Of a stretch of DNA of 64,000 bases, positions 33,898 to 43,583 are shown one piece after another. How positions within the stretch are numbered: position 1 is the first letter of the stretch; every line of letters starts with the position of its first letter. The notes under the pieces are model-generated. The model was given only the letters and a program-made list of their open reading frames with translations. It ran no database searches and was not told where the DNA came from. The stretch is taken from assembly GCA_910578805.1 (NCBI GenBank), contig CAJTRS010000008.1:1-64000 (forward strand). Reading direction: 5' to 3'. A program made the translations under genes and the position numbers. This stretch comes from an uncultured Muribaculaceae bacterium. GTDB taxonomy: Bacteria; Bacteroidota; Bacteroidia; Bacteroidales; Muribaculaceae.

Positions 33898-35865
33898 ATG
33901 AGCATAAAAAACATACTGAAAAGTTCTCCGGCAGGGTTGCTGATCGACCTGTTGCTGGTGTATGTGTGTTACGAGGTGTGCCGCATAGCATTCCTTCTGG
34001 AAAATCTCGACCAGTTTCCATCGCTGACATGGAGCGAGATGGCGCGCATGTCCGGAGGTGGCTGGCTATTTGACTCCTCGGCAATATTCTACACCAACGC
34101 ACTGTTCATACTGCTCTACATATTTCCGCTGCACATAAAGGAAAAGAGATGGTACCGCTCCATGACAAAATGGATATTTGTGGCGGTCAACTCACTGGCA
34201 GTGATTATCAATCTTGCCGACTCGGTATTCTTCTCATTCAGAATGCAGCGCTCCACCATGGCCATATTCAGTGAATTCCGAAATGAGGACAACCTGGCAT
34301 CGCTGCTGTGGCCTGAAATTGTAAGCCATTGGTACTTCGTGCTTCTTGCCGCGGCGCTTGTTTACTTTCTGATAAAGTGCTACCGCAGGCCCGCACCCGT
34401 CACCCGCCCGCTGCGCCGGTATTATATAACCAACACCGTCACATTCATCGTCGTAGGATTCGCGGCATTCTGCGGCATGCGCGGCAACATATTTTTCCTT
34501 TCTGCCACACGTCCAATCTCGGTAGGCTATGCCCACCGCTTTGTAAAGGACCCTGTGGAGACAGGCATTGTGCTCAACACCACGTTCTCGCTAATTCGCA
34601 CCGTAGGTCAGGTCATGCCGGAGACACCTGTGTTTTTTGAGAATCGTGAAGAACTCGACGCCATATATTCACCGCTTCATATGCCTGCCGACAGCCTGAC
34701 ACAGCGTAGGAAAAACATCGTGATACTGATTGTCGAGAGTTTCGCCCAGGAGTTTGTGGGAGCCCTCAACCGCGACCTCGACAACGGCACCTACAAAGGA
34801 TACACCCCATTTACGGATTCCCTGCTGGAACACTGCATGTACTTCGACCGCATGTTTGACAACACAGGATTCTCCATCGATGCCCCGCCGGCCATATTGG
34901 CATCTATACCCCGCATGAACCGACCGTTTGTGGTGAGTCCGCATTCGCTCAACAACATCAATTCGCTCGCTTCGGAGCTGAAACACATGGGCTACTACAG
35001 CGAGTTCTTCCATGGCGCCGACAATGAATCGCTCGGATTCCACGCATTTACCAAGTCGGCCGGATTCGATGCCTATTCCGGCATGACTGAATTTTACGCC
35101 GACGGCCGGTTTGGAGGCAAGGAGCAGTTTGACGGCCACTGGGGCATATGGGACGAACCGTTCCTGCAATTTTTCTGCTCAAAGATAGGCCGAATGCCGC
35201 AGCCGTTTCTGGCCACCGTGTTTACCCTGTCGTCACATCACCCGTTCAAGGTACCGGAAAAGTATAAGGACGTGTTCACCGACGAGGGAATACACAAGCT
35301 GCACAAGTGCATAAAATACACTGACTACTCACTGAAACGGTTTTTCGAGACAGCATCAAAGCAACCGTGGTACAACAACACCATCTTCGTGATCACAGCC
35401 GACCACGGAAGCAGCAAACGCACCCACGACGAATATCTGTCCGATTTCGGGTCATCGAGAATACCCATATTGTTTTTCGATCCTTCGGGCGAACTGCCCC
35501 GCGGACGGCAGCCCGGCATAGCACAGCAGATCGACATAATGCCCACTCTGCTTGGCTACGTAGGCTATGACCGTCCCTACATAGCCTTCGGCAAAGACCT
35601 CCTAAAGTGCCCCCCCCCAGACACTTGGGCTATAAGTTGGATCAACATTCCACGATTTGTCTCCGGCGACTATGTGATGGAGATGATAGACAACCGTCCG
35701 TCAAGTCTCTACGACTACCGTGCCGATCCGTTGCTGAAACAGAATCTGCTCGGCACCGGACTGCCTGTGGAAGCCGAGATGGAGCGCAAATTCAAGGCCG
35801 TGATCCAGAGCTATATACAGCGAATGAACACCAACGATGTCTCTATAAAAGACTATAAACAATGA
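33898..35865 (+). CDS. LtaS/EptA-like transferase, second copy
   Basis: 655 residues, nine bases after the first copy but clearly diverged from it. About five membrane segments (1-195), then the catalytic domain (about 280-560): NIVILIVESFAQEF with the metal-ligand glutamate, nucleophile region GFSIDAPPAI (Ser in place of the Thr of the first copy), HGADNESLGFH, TLSSHHPFKVP, ITADHGSSKR. A nine-C run (35610-35618) encodes PPP near residue 572, after the catalytic core. A frame change there would remove the last 80 or so residues. Role: transfer of a phospho-group to the LOS, by analogy. Confidence 0.85.
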   Translation: MSIKNILKSSPAGLLIDLLLVYVCYEVCRIAFLLENLDQFPSLTWSEMARMSGGGWLFDSSAIFYTNALFILLYIFPLHIKEKRWYRSMTKWIFVAVNSLAVIINLADSVFFSFRMQRSTMAIFSEFRNEDNLASLLWPEIVSHWYFVLLAAALVYFLIKCYRRPAPVTRPLRRYYITNTVTFIVVGFAAFCGMRGNIFFLSATRPISVGYAHRFVKDPVETGIVLNTTFSLIRTVGQVMPETPVFFENREELDAIYSPLHMPADSLTQRRKNIVILIVESFAQEFVGALNRDLDNGTYKGYTPFTDSLLEHCMYFDRMFDNTGFSIDAPPAILASIPRMNRPFVVSPHSLNNINSLASELKHMGYYSEFFHGADNESLGFHAFTKSAGFDAYSGMTEFYADGRFGGKEQFDGHWGIWDEPFLQFFCSKIGRMPQPFLATVFTLSSHHPFKVPEKYKDVFTDEGIHKLHKCIKYTDYSLKRFFETASKQPWYNNTIFVITADHGSSKRTHDEYLSDFGSSRIPILFFDPSGELPRGRQPGIAQQIDIMPTLLGYVGYDRPYIAFGKDLLKCPPPDTWAISWINIPRFVSGDYVMEMIDNRPSSLYDYRADPLLKQNLLGTGLPVEAEMERKFKAVIQSYIQRMNTNDVSIKDYKQ

Positions 35866-36872
35866 CTATATGGAATAAAATATACCACCGGTTACACACC
35901 GAGGCGTGGTATCTGTGGTTCAGGGGACACCAGCGCCGCAGACGCGGCGGCAAAGTCGTGAAGCGATATTACTCCGCAGAACTACCCGAAGCCGACCACA
36001 ACAACAAGACAGTGGTGTATCTGGCCGACGGCCGCACCTCCCATGGCGGTCTTGCCGACCGTCTGCGCGGCATGGTATCCATCTACGATGTATGCCGTGA
36101 GAATGGTGTGGACTTCAGGATACACTTCACGTCACCTTTCAGACTGGAACGTTACCTTCAGCCTAACCGACACGAATGGCGCATAGATGACGACGCGTTA
36201 AGTTACAGCACCTCCACACCCTTGGGTTATTTCATCGATGCCACCGATGAGAACATAAATCGAGAAAACCGCTTTCAGAGAAAACTGCTGCGTAAGTTTG
36301 TAGGCAGCCGGTTCCGTCAGGCGCATGTATATACCAACTACACATGCGGAGAAGAACGATTTGCGGAACTTTTCAACGAACTGTTCCGCCCTACGGAAAT
36401 AGTCAAGGAGCAAATCGACAAAGCCAAATCAAAACTCGGAGAGGGCTATATCTCGGTATCCACACGGTTTCTGGAACTGCTCGGCGATTTCCGCGAACCG
36501 CGAATGCTCCGTCAGCCCCTTGGCGAGAGTGAACGCCGTAAACTGATAGATTCATGCATCAGCCGGATACAAAAGATACATGACCGGTACTGCTCCGACG
36601 GCAGGCGCATACTCGTCACCTCCGACAGTACCACATTTCTATCACGGATAAAGGAGCTGCCCTACGTGGAAACGATAGAAGGGTCTGTGTCACACATAGA
36701 TGCCTCGGACACAGCCCGTGATGACGCCGATCTTAAGACGTTTGTGGATTTCTTCGCCATAGCCGGCGCCACTAAGTCATTCCTGCTTGTCGGACCGGGC
36801 ATGTACAACAGTAATTTCTCAAAACGTGCCGCACAGATCGGAGGACACGATTTCACAACCGTAAATTTCTAA
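35862..36872 (+). CDS. Possible fucosyltransferase-like (NodZ/GT23-type) protein
   Basis: 336 residues, not firmly recognised. The H-x-GGLADRLRGM segment (61-71) is like the donor-binding loop of NodZ/Fut8 and other fucosyltransferases, in which an arginine contacts GDP. Other features: SVSTRFLELLGDF in the middle, RILVTSDSTTFL and ATKSFLLVGPGMYNSNFSK near the C-terminus, the last resembling the GT-B C-terminal end. GDP-fucose genes gmd and fcl lie in the convergent operon 3 kb away, which fits but does not prove the assignment. Overlaps the previous gene by four bases. Confidence 0.55.
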   Translation: MTIWNKIYHRLHTEAWYLWFRGHQRRRRGGKVVKRYYSAELPEADHNNKTVVYLADGRTSHGGLADRLRGMVSIYDVCRENGVDFRIHFTSPFRLERYLQPNRHEWRIDDDALSYSTSTPLGYFIDATDENINRENRFQRKLLRKFVGSRFRQAHVYTNYTCGEERFAELFNELFRPTEIVKEQIDKAKSKLGEGYISVSTRFLELLGDFREPRMLRQPLGESERRKLIDSCISRIQKIHDRYCSDGRRILVTSDSTTFLSRIKELPYVETIEGSVSHIDASDTARDDADLKTFVDFFAIAGATKSFLLVGPGMYNSNFSKRAAQIGGHDFTTVNF

Positions 36873-36874
36873 TC

Positions 36875-38002
36875 ATGAAAATATTACACATATTCCCCGG
36901 AAAGGTGTGGGGAGGAGCCGAACAGTATGTGCTCGATCTCGGATCGGCTATGCGTGCCAAAGGCCATACGGTAGATTATGTGACGCGCCCTTCCCTTGCG
37001 GTAACATCTCGCCTTGAAAAAAGCGGAGAGAACTTCCGTGTGCTGAAATTCGGGGGATTGCTCGACCGCTCCACCTCGGGCGAATTGAGAAAAATATTGT
37101 CAGACGGGCGATATGATGTGGTGCACATTCATGATGTGAAATTCGTGACACCGGTAGCCCGCGCCATAAAGCGCTCCGGATCTGCGACCCGGTTGGTGCT
37201 CACACGCCACATAGCCCGCGCAAGCCGTACATGCATTCTGCACCGTCCATACTTCCGTTCGCTCCATAAGATGATATTCGTGTCCGGGATTGCATGCCGC
37301 AAATGGCGCGAAGCCAACCGGTGGTTCCCGGCGGAAGGCTGCACCGTGATCCACAACAGCATTCCCGATTTACTGCCGGAGAAAGCCGACCGACCTGTAA
37401 GGACACGGTACGGCATCGCACCCGATATACCCGTATTTATGTTTACAGGCCGCGTGAGGCGCTCCAAAGGGTGCGAGACCATATTGTCGGCACTCGGCTC
37501 ACTGAAACACCGCAAATGGGCCATGGTGTTCGTGGGTTCATGCAAACCCCGCGACTATCAGGACCGTCTGATGAAACAGGCCACAGAACTCGGCATCGCC
37601 GACAGAGTCCATTTCTACGGATATTCGTCATCGGCGCGTAGCCTGCTCGGAGAGGCTTATGCGGGATTGCAGCCGTCGATAGTGCGTGAGGCATGCCCTC
37701 TTTCACCCATGGAGTTCATGCAACAGGAAAAATGCGTGATAACCACCGACAACGGCGGACAGACGGAATATATCACCGACGGACGTAACGGAATCCTTAT
37801 TTCTCCCGACAATCCGGAGCTATTGGCCGAAGCAATAGGCAAGATACTTGACCACCCCGACCATACGGCCGAAATAGGGCGGCGCGCAGCTGAACACTTC
37901 AACACACATCTTTGCTACAGCAATTTTATCGACGCTGTCATAGTGGCATATGGCACGGCGACTTCCGACAGAAGTACCCTACCTGACGTTAAATCAGATT
38001 GA
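36875..38002 (+). CDS. Glycosyltransferase family 4
   Basis: 375 residues. GT-B: N-terminal HIFPGKVWGGAEQYVLDLG, a donor-domain start IPVFMFTGRVRRSKGCETIL, and the C-terminal EX7E region around SIVREACPLSPMEFM (E-x7-E). Retaining family; donor unknown. Last gene of the operon; its 3' end overlaps asnA on the opposite strand by 14 bases, so no terminator lies between. Confidence 0.9.
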   Translation: MKILHIFPGKVWGGAEQYVLDLGSAMRAKGHTVDYVTRPSLAVTSRLEKSGENFRVLKFGGLLDRSTSGELRKILSDGRYDVVHIHDVKFVTPVARAIKRSGSATRLVLTRHIARASRTCILHRPYFRSLHKMIFVSGIACRKWREANRWFPAEGCTVIHNSIPDLLPEKADRPVRTRYGIAPDIPVFMFTGRVRRSKGCETILSALGSLKHRKWAMVFVGSCKPRDYQDRLMKQATELGIADRVHFYGYSSSARSLLGEAYAGLQPSIVREACPLSPMEFMQQEKCVITTDNGGQTEYITDGRNGILISPDNPELLAEAIGKILDHPDHTAEIGRRAAEHFNTHLCYSNFIDAVIVAYGTATSDRSTLPDVKSD

Positions 38003-39035
38003 TTCCGGCGGCGGCACAGACGGCGATCTGTTCGGGAGGCCAGATGGAGGCCTGGACTTCGCCTATGTGGGCTTTCTGAAGCAGGAACATGCACAGACGG
38101 CTCTGCCCTATGCCTCCGCCTATAGAATGTGGCAGTTCGCCGGCCAAAAGCCGCGAATGGAAACCAAGCGCGGCACGCTCTTCGCACCCCCGCTCGCGAA
38201 GCTGCTCGCGAAGCGATCCGGCGCTCACCCTTATACCCATTGACGACAGCTCCACCGAACGGCCAAGCACGGAATCCCACACCAATATGTCGCCGTTGAG
38301 TCCCCGATAGCCGTCGGTATTGGGTGTGATCCAGTCATCGTAATCAGGAGCGCGCCCGTCGTGCGGCTCGCCGTTGCTGAGCCGGGCACCGATGCCTATT
38401 ATAAACACAGCCCCGTGAGTTCGTGCGGCTTCCGCTTCACGCTCCGGCGCCGTCAGGCCGGGATACAGCCTCAACAGTTCTTCGGTGTGAATGAATGTGA
38501 TATCCTGCGGCAGGCGCGGCGTAATGTGGGGAAACCGGCGGAATATCATATGCTCGGTGTGCCTGATGGCATCATATATCTTCCGCACCGTGGCTTTAAG
38601 ATAGTCAAGCGTGCGGTCCTGCTCGCGGATTGTCTGCTCCCAGTCCCACTGGTCCACGTAGAGCGAATGCAGATTGTCAAGATCCTCATCGGCTCTTATG
38701 GCATTCATATCGGTGTAAAGACCGTAGCCGGGAGCTATATCGTAGGCCTCAAGCTTCACACGCTTCCACTTGGCAAGCGAGTGCACCACTTCCGCGCGCC
38801 GGTCACCGAGCGCCTTTACCGGAAAACTTACGGCTCGCTCCACCCCGTTGAGATCATCGTTAAGCCCCGTGCCCGAAAGCACGAACAGCGGGGCTGTGAC
38901 ACGGCGCAGGCCCAGAGCATCGGCAAGCCGGCTCTGGAAGTCCTGCTTTATCATCTTGATGGCCACTTCGGTGGTCTCAGGCAGAAGTTTACACTTGTAT
39001 TTGGCAGGTATTATAAGCGACATGACATTATTCAT
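37989..39035 (-). CDS. asnA: Aspartate-ammonia ligase
   Basis: 348 residues (or 344 from the ATG at 39023, the more usual MSLIIPAKYK start). Makes asparagine from aspartate, ammonia and ATP; class II aminoacyl-tRNA-synthetase-like fold. Seen: LFVLSGTGLNDDLNG, FPVKALGDRRAEVVHSLAKW, SLYVDQWDWE, and GGGIGQSRLCMFLLQK near the C-terminus. Starts at the last base of fcl, hence third gene of gmd-fcl-asnA, an odd partner for sugar nucleotide genes. Confidence 0.97.
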   Translation of the reverse strand: MNNVMSLIIPAKYKCKLLPETTEVAIKMIKQDFQSRLADALGLRRVTAPLFVLSGTGLNDDLNGVERAVSFPVKALGDRRAEVVHSLAKWKRVKLEAYDIAPGYGLYTDMNAIRADEDLDNLHSLYVDQWDWEQTIREQDRTLDYLKATVRKIYDAIRHTEHMIFRRFPHITPRLPQDITFIHTEELLRLYPGLTAPEREAEAARTHGAVFIIGIGARLSNGEPHDGRAPDYDDWITPNTDGYRGLNGDILVWDSVLGRSVELSSMGIRVSAGSLREQLRERGCEERAALGFHSRLLAGELPHSIGGGIGQSRLCMFLLQKAHIGEVQASIWPPEQIAVCAAAGINLI

Positions 39036-39979
39036 CAGCGTTCGGCACGCATGGGGTTGGTCAAAAAATCTTCATAAGCCTTGCGGATACCATCGCACAG
39101 CTCTGTACGGTATTTCCAGCCCAAAGCCATGGCCTTGCCCACATCGAGGAGTTTGCGCGGAGTGCCGTTGGGCTTGGTGGTATCCCACACAATCTTTCCG
39201 TCATAGCCCACCGCATCGGCCACCATACGGGCAAGATCCCTGATTGAGATTTCCTTACCCGTACCGGCATTGACGGTCTCGTTTCCTGAATAGTTGTTCA
39301 TCAGAAACACGCACAGTTCAGCCAGATCGTCAACATAGAGGAACTCTCGCAGAGGCGATCCGTCACCCCAGCACACCACTTCGGCAGCGCCCGCCTCCTT
39401 GGCTTCATGGAATTTGCGTATCAGGGCCGGAAGCACATGACTGTGAGTAGGGTGATAATTGTCATTGGGGCCGTAAAGATTGGTCGGCATCACTGATATA
39501 TAGTCGGTACCGTACTGGCTATTAAGATACTCACAATATTTCAGACCCGATATCTTTGCAAGGGCGTAAGCCTCGTTGGTAGGTTCGAGAGCTGATGTGA
39601 GCAGACAGCTTTCCGGCATAGGCTGCGGGGCAAGACGCGGATATATACACGATGACCCGAGAAACTCAAGCTTACGGCACCCGTTGCGCCATGCGGCATG
39701 GATCACATTCATCTCCAGCATCATGTTATCATACATAAAATCGGCAAGCGCGCCTGCATTGGCCACTATGCCTCCCACTTTCGCCGCCGCCAGAAACACA
39801 TATTCAGGCTTCTCCGAGGCAAAGAAATCGTTCACGGCAGCCTGATCGGTAAGGTCAAGCTGCGCATGCGTGCGGGTAACTATATTGTCATACCCCTGAC
39901 GTACAAGTTCACGCACTATTGCCGAGCCCACCATGCCCCGATGTCCGGCAACGTATATCTTAGAATCCTTGAGCATCAT
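39035..39979 (-). CDS. fcl: GDP-L-fucose synthase
   Basis: 314 residues from the ATG at 39979 that overlaps the gmd stop (ATGA). In-frame sequence extends upstream inside gmd but is not the start: the Rossmann motif [16 protein letters not shown] follows directly. Converts GDP-4-keto-6-deoxy-mannose to GDP-L-fucose (epimerase/reductase). Catalytic serine/tyrosine/lysine: GSSCIYP and [15 protein letters not shown] (YxxxK). Typical length about 310-320. Confidence 0.96.
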   Translation of the reverse strand: MMLKDSKIYVAGHRGMVGSAIVRELVRQGYDNIVTRTHAQLDLTDQAAVNDFFASEKPEYVFLAAAKVGGIVANAGALADFMYDNMMLEMNVIHAAWRNGCRKLEFLGSSCIYPRLAPQPMPESCLLTSALEPTNEAYALAKISGLKYCEYLNSQYGTDYISVMPTNLYGPNDNYHPTHSHVLPALIRKFHEAKEAGAAEVVCWGDGSPLREFLYVDDLAELCVFLMNNYSGNETVNAGTGKEISIRDLARMVADAVGYDGKIVWDTTKPNGTPRKLLDVGKAMALGWKYRTELCDGIRKAYEDFLTNPMRAER

Positions 39980-41067
39980 TTCACAATACCTTTTTCCAGA
40001 TACTCGGCCAGATTGGTGCGCACCTCTTCGCCGGCTTTCTCCACGGCCACCTTGGCCATGTCGGCATCGACCATTATCTTCACAAGCTGCTCGAATGAAG
40101 TGCGCTCCTTGGGATTCCACCCTAATTCACGCACGGCTTTTGAGGGATCGCCCCACAGATTGACCACGTCGGTGGGGCGGTAAAAATCAGGCGACACCTC
40201 TATCAGCACCCTTCCTGTGGCCGTGTCTATGCCTTTTTCTTCAGCCCCTTCACCTTCGAACCGCAATTCTATCCCGGCATGGCGGAAAGCCAGCTGGCAG
40301 AATTCGCGCACGGAGTGCTGCTCGCCGGTGGCTATCACGAAGTCCTCCGGTGTGTCATGCTGAAGAATAAGCCACATGCACTCCACATAGTCCTTGGCAT
40401 ATCCCCAGTCGCGCAACGACGAAAGATTTCCGAGAAACAGCTTTTCCTGCTTGCCCTGGGCTATGCGCGCGGCGGCAAGGGTGATCTTGCGGGTTACGAA
40501 CGTCTCGCCGCGGCGCTCCGATTCGTGATTGAACAGAATGCCCGAACAACAGAACATGTTGTAAGCCTCGCGGTATTCCTTAACGATCCAGAACCCGTAG
40601 AGCTTGGCCACGGCGTAAGGACTGTAGGGGTGAAACGGCGTATCCTCGTTCTGAGGCACAGTCTCCACTTTGCCGTAGAGTTCCGATGTTGACGCCTGAT
40701 ATATGCGGCATGTCTCGACAAGCCCACACAATCTTACGGCCTCGAGCACGCGGAGCACACCTGTGGCATCGACATTGGCCGTGAATTCGGGCGAGTCAAA
40801 CGACACCTGCACATGGCTCTGTGCCGCAAGGTTATATATTTCGTCAGGACGCACCTTGCTGACAATCTGCATAATGCTCATTGAATCGGTAAGATCGGCA
40901 TAATGCAGATGAAAATTCGGCCTTCCCTCCAGATGAGCTATGCGTTCACGGAAATCCACCGACGAGCGGCGTATTGTGCCGTGCACCTCATATCCTTTTT
41001 CCAACAAAAATTCGGCAAGAAACGAGCCGTCCTGCCCTGTAATACCTGTTATAAGTGCTTTTTTCAT
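39976..41067 (-). CDS. gmd: GDP-mannose 4,6-dehydratase
   Basis: 363 residues. Makes GDP-4-keto-6-deoxy-mannose. NAD motif [16 protein letters not shown], catalytic [14 protein letters not shown] and [28 protein letters not shown]. With fcl it supplies GDP-L-fucose. The best promoter in this part (41117-41148) lies directly upstream. Confidence 0.97.
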   Translation of the reverse strand: MKKALITGITGQDGSFLAEFLLEKGYEVHGTIRRSSVDFRERIAHLEGRPNFHLHYADLTDSMSIMQIVSKVRPDEIYNLAAQSHVQVSFDSPEFTANVDATGVLRVLEAVRLCGLVETCRIYQASTSELYGKVETVPQNEDTPFHPYSPYAVAKLYGFWIVKEYREAYNMFCCSGILFNHESERRGETFVTRKITLAAARIAQGKQEKLFLGNLSSLRDWGYAKDYVECMWLILQHDTPEDFVIATGEQHSVREFCQLAFRHAGIELRFEGEGAEEKGIDTATGRVLIEVSPDFYRPTDVVNLWGDPSKAVRELGWNPKERTSFEQLVKIMVDADMAKVAVEKAGEEVRTNLAEYLEKGIVK

Positions 41068-41116
41068 ATAATTCGTGTGTTAATCCAAAAATAAAAAACA
41101 TATAATTATGATTTTG

Positions 41117-41148
41117 CAAATATAACGTTTTTTCATAATCAGCGCAAA
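41117..41148 (-). promoter_or_regulatory. Promoter for gmd-fcl-asnA
   Basis: TTTG (41148-41145), 20 nt, TATATTTG (41124-41117) on the minus strand. Start expected near 41110, leader about 43 nt. Its -33 part lies inside the end of the CotH C-terminal fragment. Confidence 0.8.
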
Positions 41149-41561
41149 ACCGCCTTGCGTATTACAGAATCTCCCGACTCGAGTCTTATTTCCACGATGT
41201 AAACACCGGCGCGGCCAACCGTAACCTCCGCTTCGGAGCTGACGGCCATAATGCGGCCGGTGCAGTCGTAAACGGTAATTCCGCTCACACCGCAGGCTGC
41301 TTCGACACGCAGTGTCATACCGTCGGCTATCACAGTCACCTCATCAGCATCGCCGACCACCTCGTCGATCGAGCCTAAATCAGCGGCCGACAGCACTTTG
41401 ACATCCACGCTTTTCACTCCTTTACCAAACGAGCGCAGCAGCACATCGGCCCGGACTATATCCACCGACTCATTACCGGCGTTATCCACTGTGGTCACTC
41501 GGAATCCTGCACCCTCATTGGTGGAAAGCTCTATCTCCCTGTCGAATCCGAACCGGACGGC
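41139..41561 (-). pseudogene. Severed C-terminal sorting domain of the CotH protein
   Basis: In the same frame as the CotH gene and directly after its TGA (41562-41564). Read onward it gives about 140 residues: an Ig-like strand region (TTVDNAGNESVDI), then a domain with ITVYDCTGRIMAV and AGVYIVEIRLESG, ending in RKAVLR. That is the type IX-like sorting tail seen in the other secreted proteins here. It has no convincing start of its own. With no stop the whole protein would be about 837 codons long. Either the gene is broken, or the stop is an assembly or sequencing error in the duplicated stretch. Confidence 0.75.
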
Positions 41562-41582
41562 TCACACCGGACGGCTCACACG
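41550..41582. repeat. 14-bp tandem duplication creating a stop codon
   Basis: TGTGAGCCGTCCGG (minus strand) occurs twice in direct succession, in the interval 41553-41580. The TGA at 41564-41562 is formed at the junction of the copies. Fourteen is not a multiple of three, so a single copy would also leave the downstream domain out of frame. Confidence 0.85.
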
Positions 41583-43583
41583 GAACGAGTTGAACACAGT
41601 GTTGAAATCACGCCGGTCAACGGTAAGATCAAAATAACCGCTCAGCCCGAAACGCTCGGCAAGATGGCCGTAAAGATATTCTATGCGCTTCTTCAGCCAC
41701 TCTTTCAACCTGACGGTCTCCCTCTGCCAATACGAATAGGCATAGTCGATGTTGGTGTTATAGACACCGAGGTGACGCCGGTATTCAGGCTCATATGCCG
41801 CCTGCAGCTCATCTATCACCTCTTCGATGTAGTCATACTGCAGATAATCGCCCATGGAAACGAGCATTTTGTCAAGGAACTTATCCTTGGCGACATCTGA
41901 CTCTATAAAACGACGGTACAGCGCTCTGGTCCGTGTCAGGCCGGCCTGCTGCTCCCAGTTGTCGCCGCTGATGATATAGCTATAGTAGTCATAGTCCCAT
42001 GCGGTGTCACCCCAGCCGCCCCAAAAATCGTAATCCTTCATGATCCAGCGCCATTTGGCTCCATCGTCCCATCTGCGCCAGGCCACCACATTGTTGCCCA
42101 TATAATCGAAACCGGCACCGAAATAATTGGCGGTAAACCCTGTAAGGAAGTTATAAACGTCAACCATGTCCTCAATCCGGGAGTAAGTCACATCGGGATC
42201 CGATACCGTTTCGAGCAGTCGGTTAAAGGCGTCCATTGTGCCACTCTGCAACTCCACGCAGTTCTCCACCATGTCTATATCCTCCAGACCGTCGTAATTG
42301 GCTTCCACATGATCTTCGTTGGTGCGTTCACGAAGGTCTATTATACCGCGGTACTCTCCGTTGAGATAAAGTATCACCGGACGGTAGGCCTGCCAGTCCA
42401 CGTCGTTGCAGTTGCGGCCACACAGAGTCTGGATCAGCACATCGCGCACGTGAGAGTAATAGAAATCCTGGCCGCTGTTACGAAGCTCAAACGATTTCAC
42501 CTCAGCCACGCCCGGCTTCTCCGGCCACATGCCGCCGGTATCGAACCGCTTTACTCCGAAGCGTTTGTTGGCATAAACTTTCATGGACTTCTGCGGCTGC
42601 ACGCGGGTTGACGACCCTTTCAACGCAGTCTCGCCAAGTTGATTGATGGTGCATTCATGACCGCCGGCGTCCATCGGAGAGAAATATTCGATATTCACCG
42701 GACGACGCCAATCCTGTTTGAAATTCGGATTCTCATCGTCGGGTTCGCCATGAAATATGCCTCGGTCGGCGCTCCAGAAATTATCGGGATCGGTGCTCAT
42801 ACACACCACACCCAGCTGCGTGGCCTCAGGGTGCAAAATATATGTATGGCACACCGAAAGCGGATTGAGCGCATGCCTCGACATAAGCTTTGCGCGCACA
42901 GGTGTGGACCGCTCTATGGTGAGGTCAACCGATTTGCCGAACACCATATCCGAGGCCGACGGCTCGCGGCCGTCAGTAGTGACACACAACAGGGCATCGG
43001 AGGGCACTCCGTCGGGAATGCTCACTGACACCTTTACAGGCCCCGGGAACAAGCCTCCGGCGACACTATAGACAGGTGCGGGAAGCAGTTCTTTTGACGT
43101 AACCGTAGAATTGGCCTTGCCCGGGGTACCGTCAACCATATATCCCCACTCCGCAGCTCCATCGCCTATGCGTCCGTAGGATATTTCGGGAGCGGGCATT
43201 TTGGCCAGACTGACCATATCGGCTTTCATACCCGAAGGGTTATAAAGCACCACTACACCCTTGCCGGAATCGACACGCTCGTCAGTGTGCACACCATAGG
43301 CTTCCTTGTCACAGTATATCAGCAGATAACCGCGGGCGGGAACTATGGTATCGATATCGAAAGCATATGCTTTGGCTATGTCATCTTTTACACTCAGTTT
43401 CCAGTCACGAAGATTAATTCCGACATTGGTGGGGCTATACAGCTCCACCCATGAATCGGGGAAATCATCATCGGCATACACCATGTTGATATTCGACTGC
43501 ATGACTTCATTTATTACCAACTGCCCTCGGGCAACGACTGATGACAGAAAGAAACAACAACTTAATAACAAAATACGGTTCAT
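41562..43583 (-). CDS. Secreted CotH-kinase-family protein, lacking its C-terminal tail
   Basis: 673 residues from the ATG at 43583, chosen because a signal peptide (MNRILLLSCCFFLSSVVARG) starts there; the frame is open upstream for 23 codons. Domains: lamin-tail-like domain (about 21-115; LVINEVMQSNINMVYADDD, SWVELYSPT), a chitobiase-C/FN3-like domain (about 170-245; LLCVTTDGREPSASDMVF), and a CotH kinase domain (about 260-560; LRNSGQDFYYSHVRDVLIQT, LYLNGEYRGIIDLRERTNED). CotH kinases phosphorylate proteins at the cell surface or spore coat; activity here is inference. The sorting domain is cut off by the TGA at 41562-41564, so export to the surface would fail. Confidence 0.85.
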   Translation of the reverse strand: MNRILLLSCCFFLSSVVARGQLVINEVMQSNINMVYADDDFPDSWVELYSPTNVGINLRDWKLSVKDDIAKAYAFDIDTIVPARGYLLIYCDKEAYGVHTDERVDSGKGVVVLYNPSGMKADMVSLAKMPAPEISYGRIGDGAAEWGYMVDGTPGKANSTVTSKELLPAPVYSVAGGLFPGPVKVSVSIPDGVPSDALLCVTTDGREPSASDMVFGKSVDLTIERSTPVRAKLMSRHALNPLSVCHTYILHPEATQLGVVCMSTDPDNFWSADRGIFHGEPDDENPNFKQDWRRPVNIEYFSPMDAGGHECTINQLGETALKGSSTRVQPQKSMKVYANKRFGVKRFDTGGMWPEKPGVAEVKSFELRNSGQDFYYSHVRDVLIQTLCGRNCNDVDWQAYRPVILYLNGEYRGIIDLRERTNEDHVEANYDGLEDIDMVENCVELQSGTMDAFNRLLETVSDPDVTYSRIEDMVDVYNFLTGFTANYFGAGFDYMGNNVVAWRRWDDGAKWRWIMKDYDFWGGWGDTAWDYDYYSYIISGDNWEQQAGLTRTRALYRRFIESDVAKDKFLDKMLVSMGDYLQYDYIEEVIDELQAAYEPEYRRHLGVYNTNIDYAYSYWQRETVRLKEWLKKRIEYLYGHLAERFGLSGYFDLTVDRRDFNTVFNSFRVSRPV

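Noticed and set aside
34669..35169. 166-codon minus-strand frame within the second LtaS/EptA-like gene
   Set aside because: Lies across the catalytic domain of the real gene and has no motif of its own.
39980..40120. N-terminal extension of fcl
   Set aside because: The added residues are a shadow of gmd; the Rossmann start follows the ATG at 39979.
41550..41582. The 14-bp repeat as a simple on/off phase switch of the CotH tail
   Set aside because: One, two or three copies all give a stop before or at the junction, so changing copy number alone would not restore the full-length frame.
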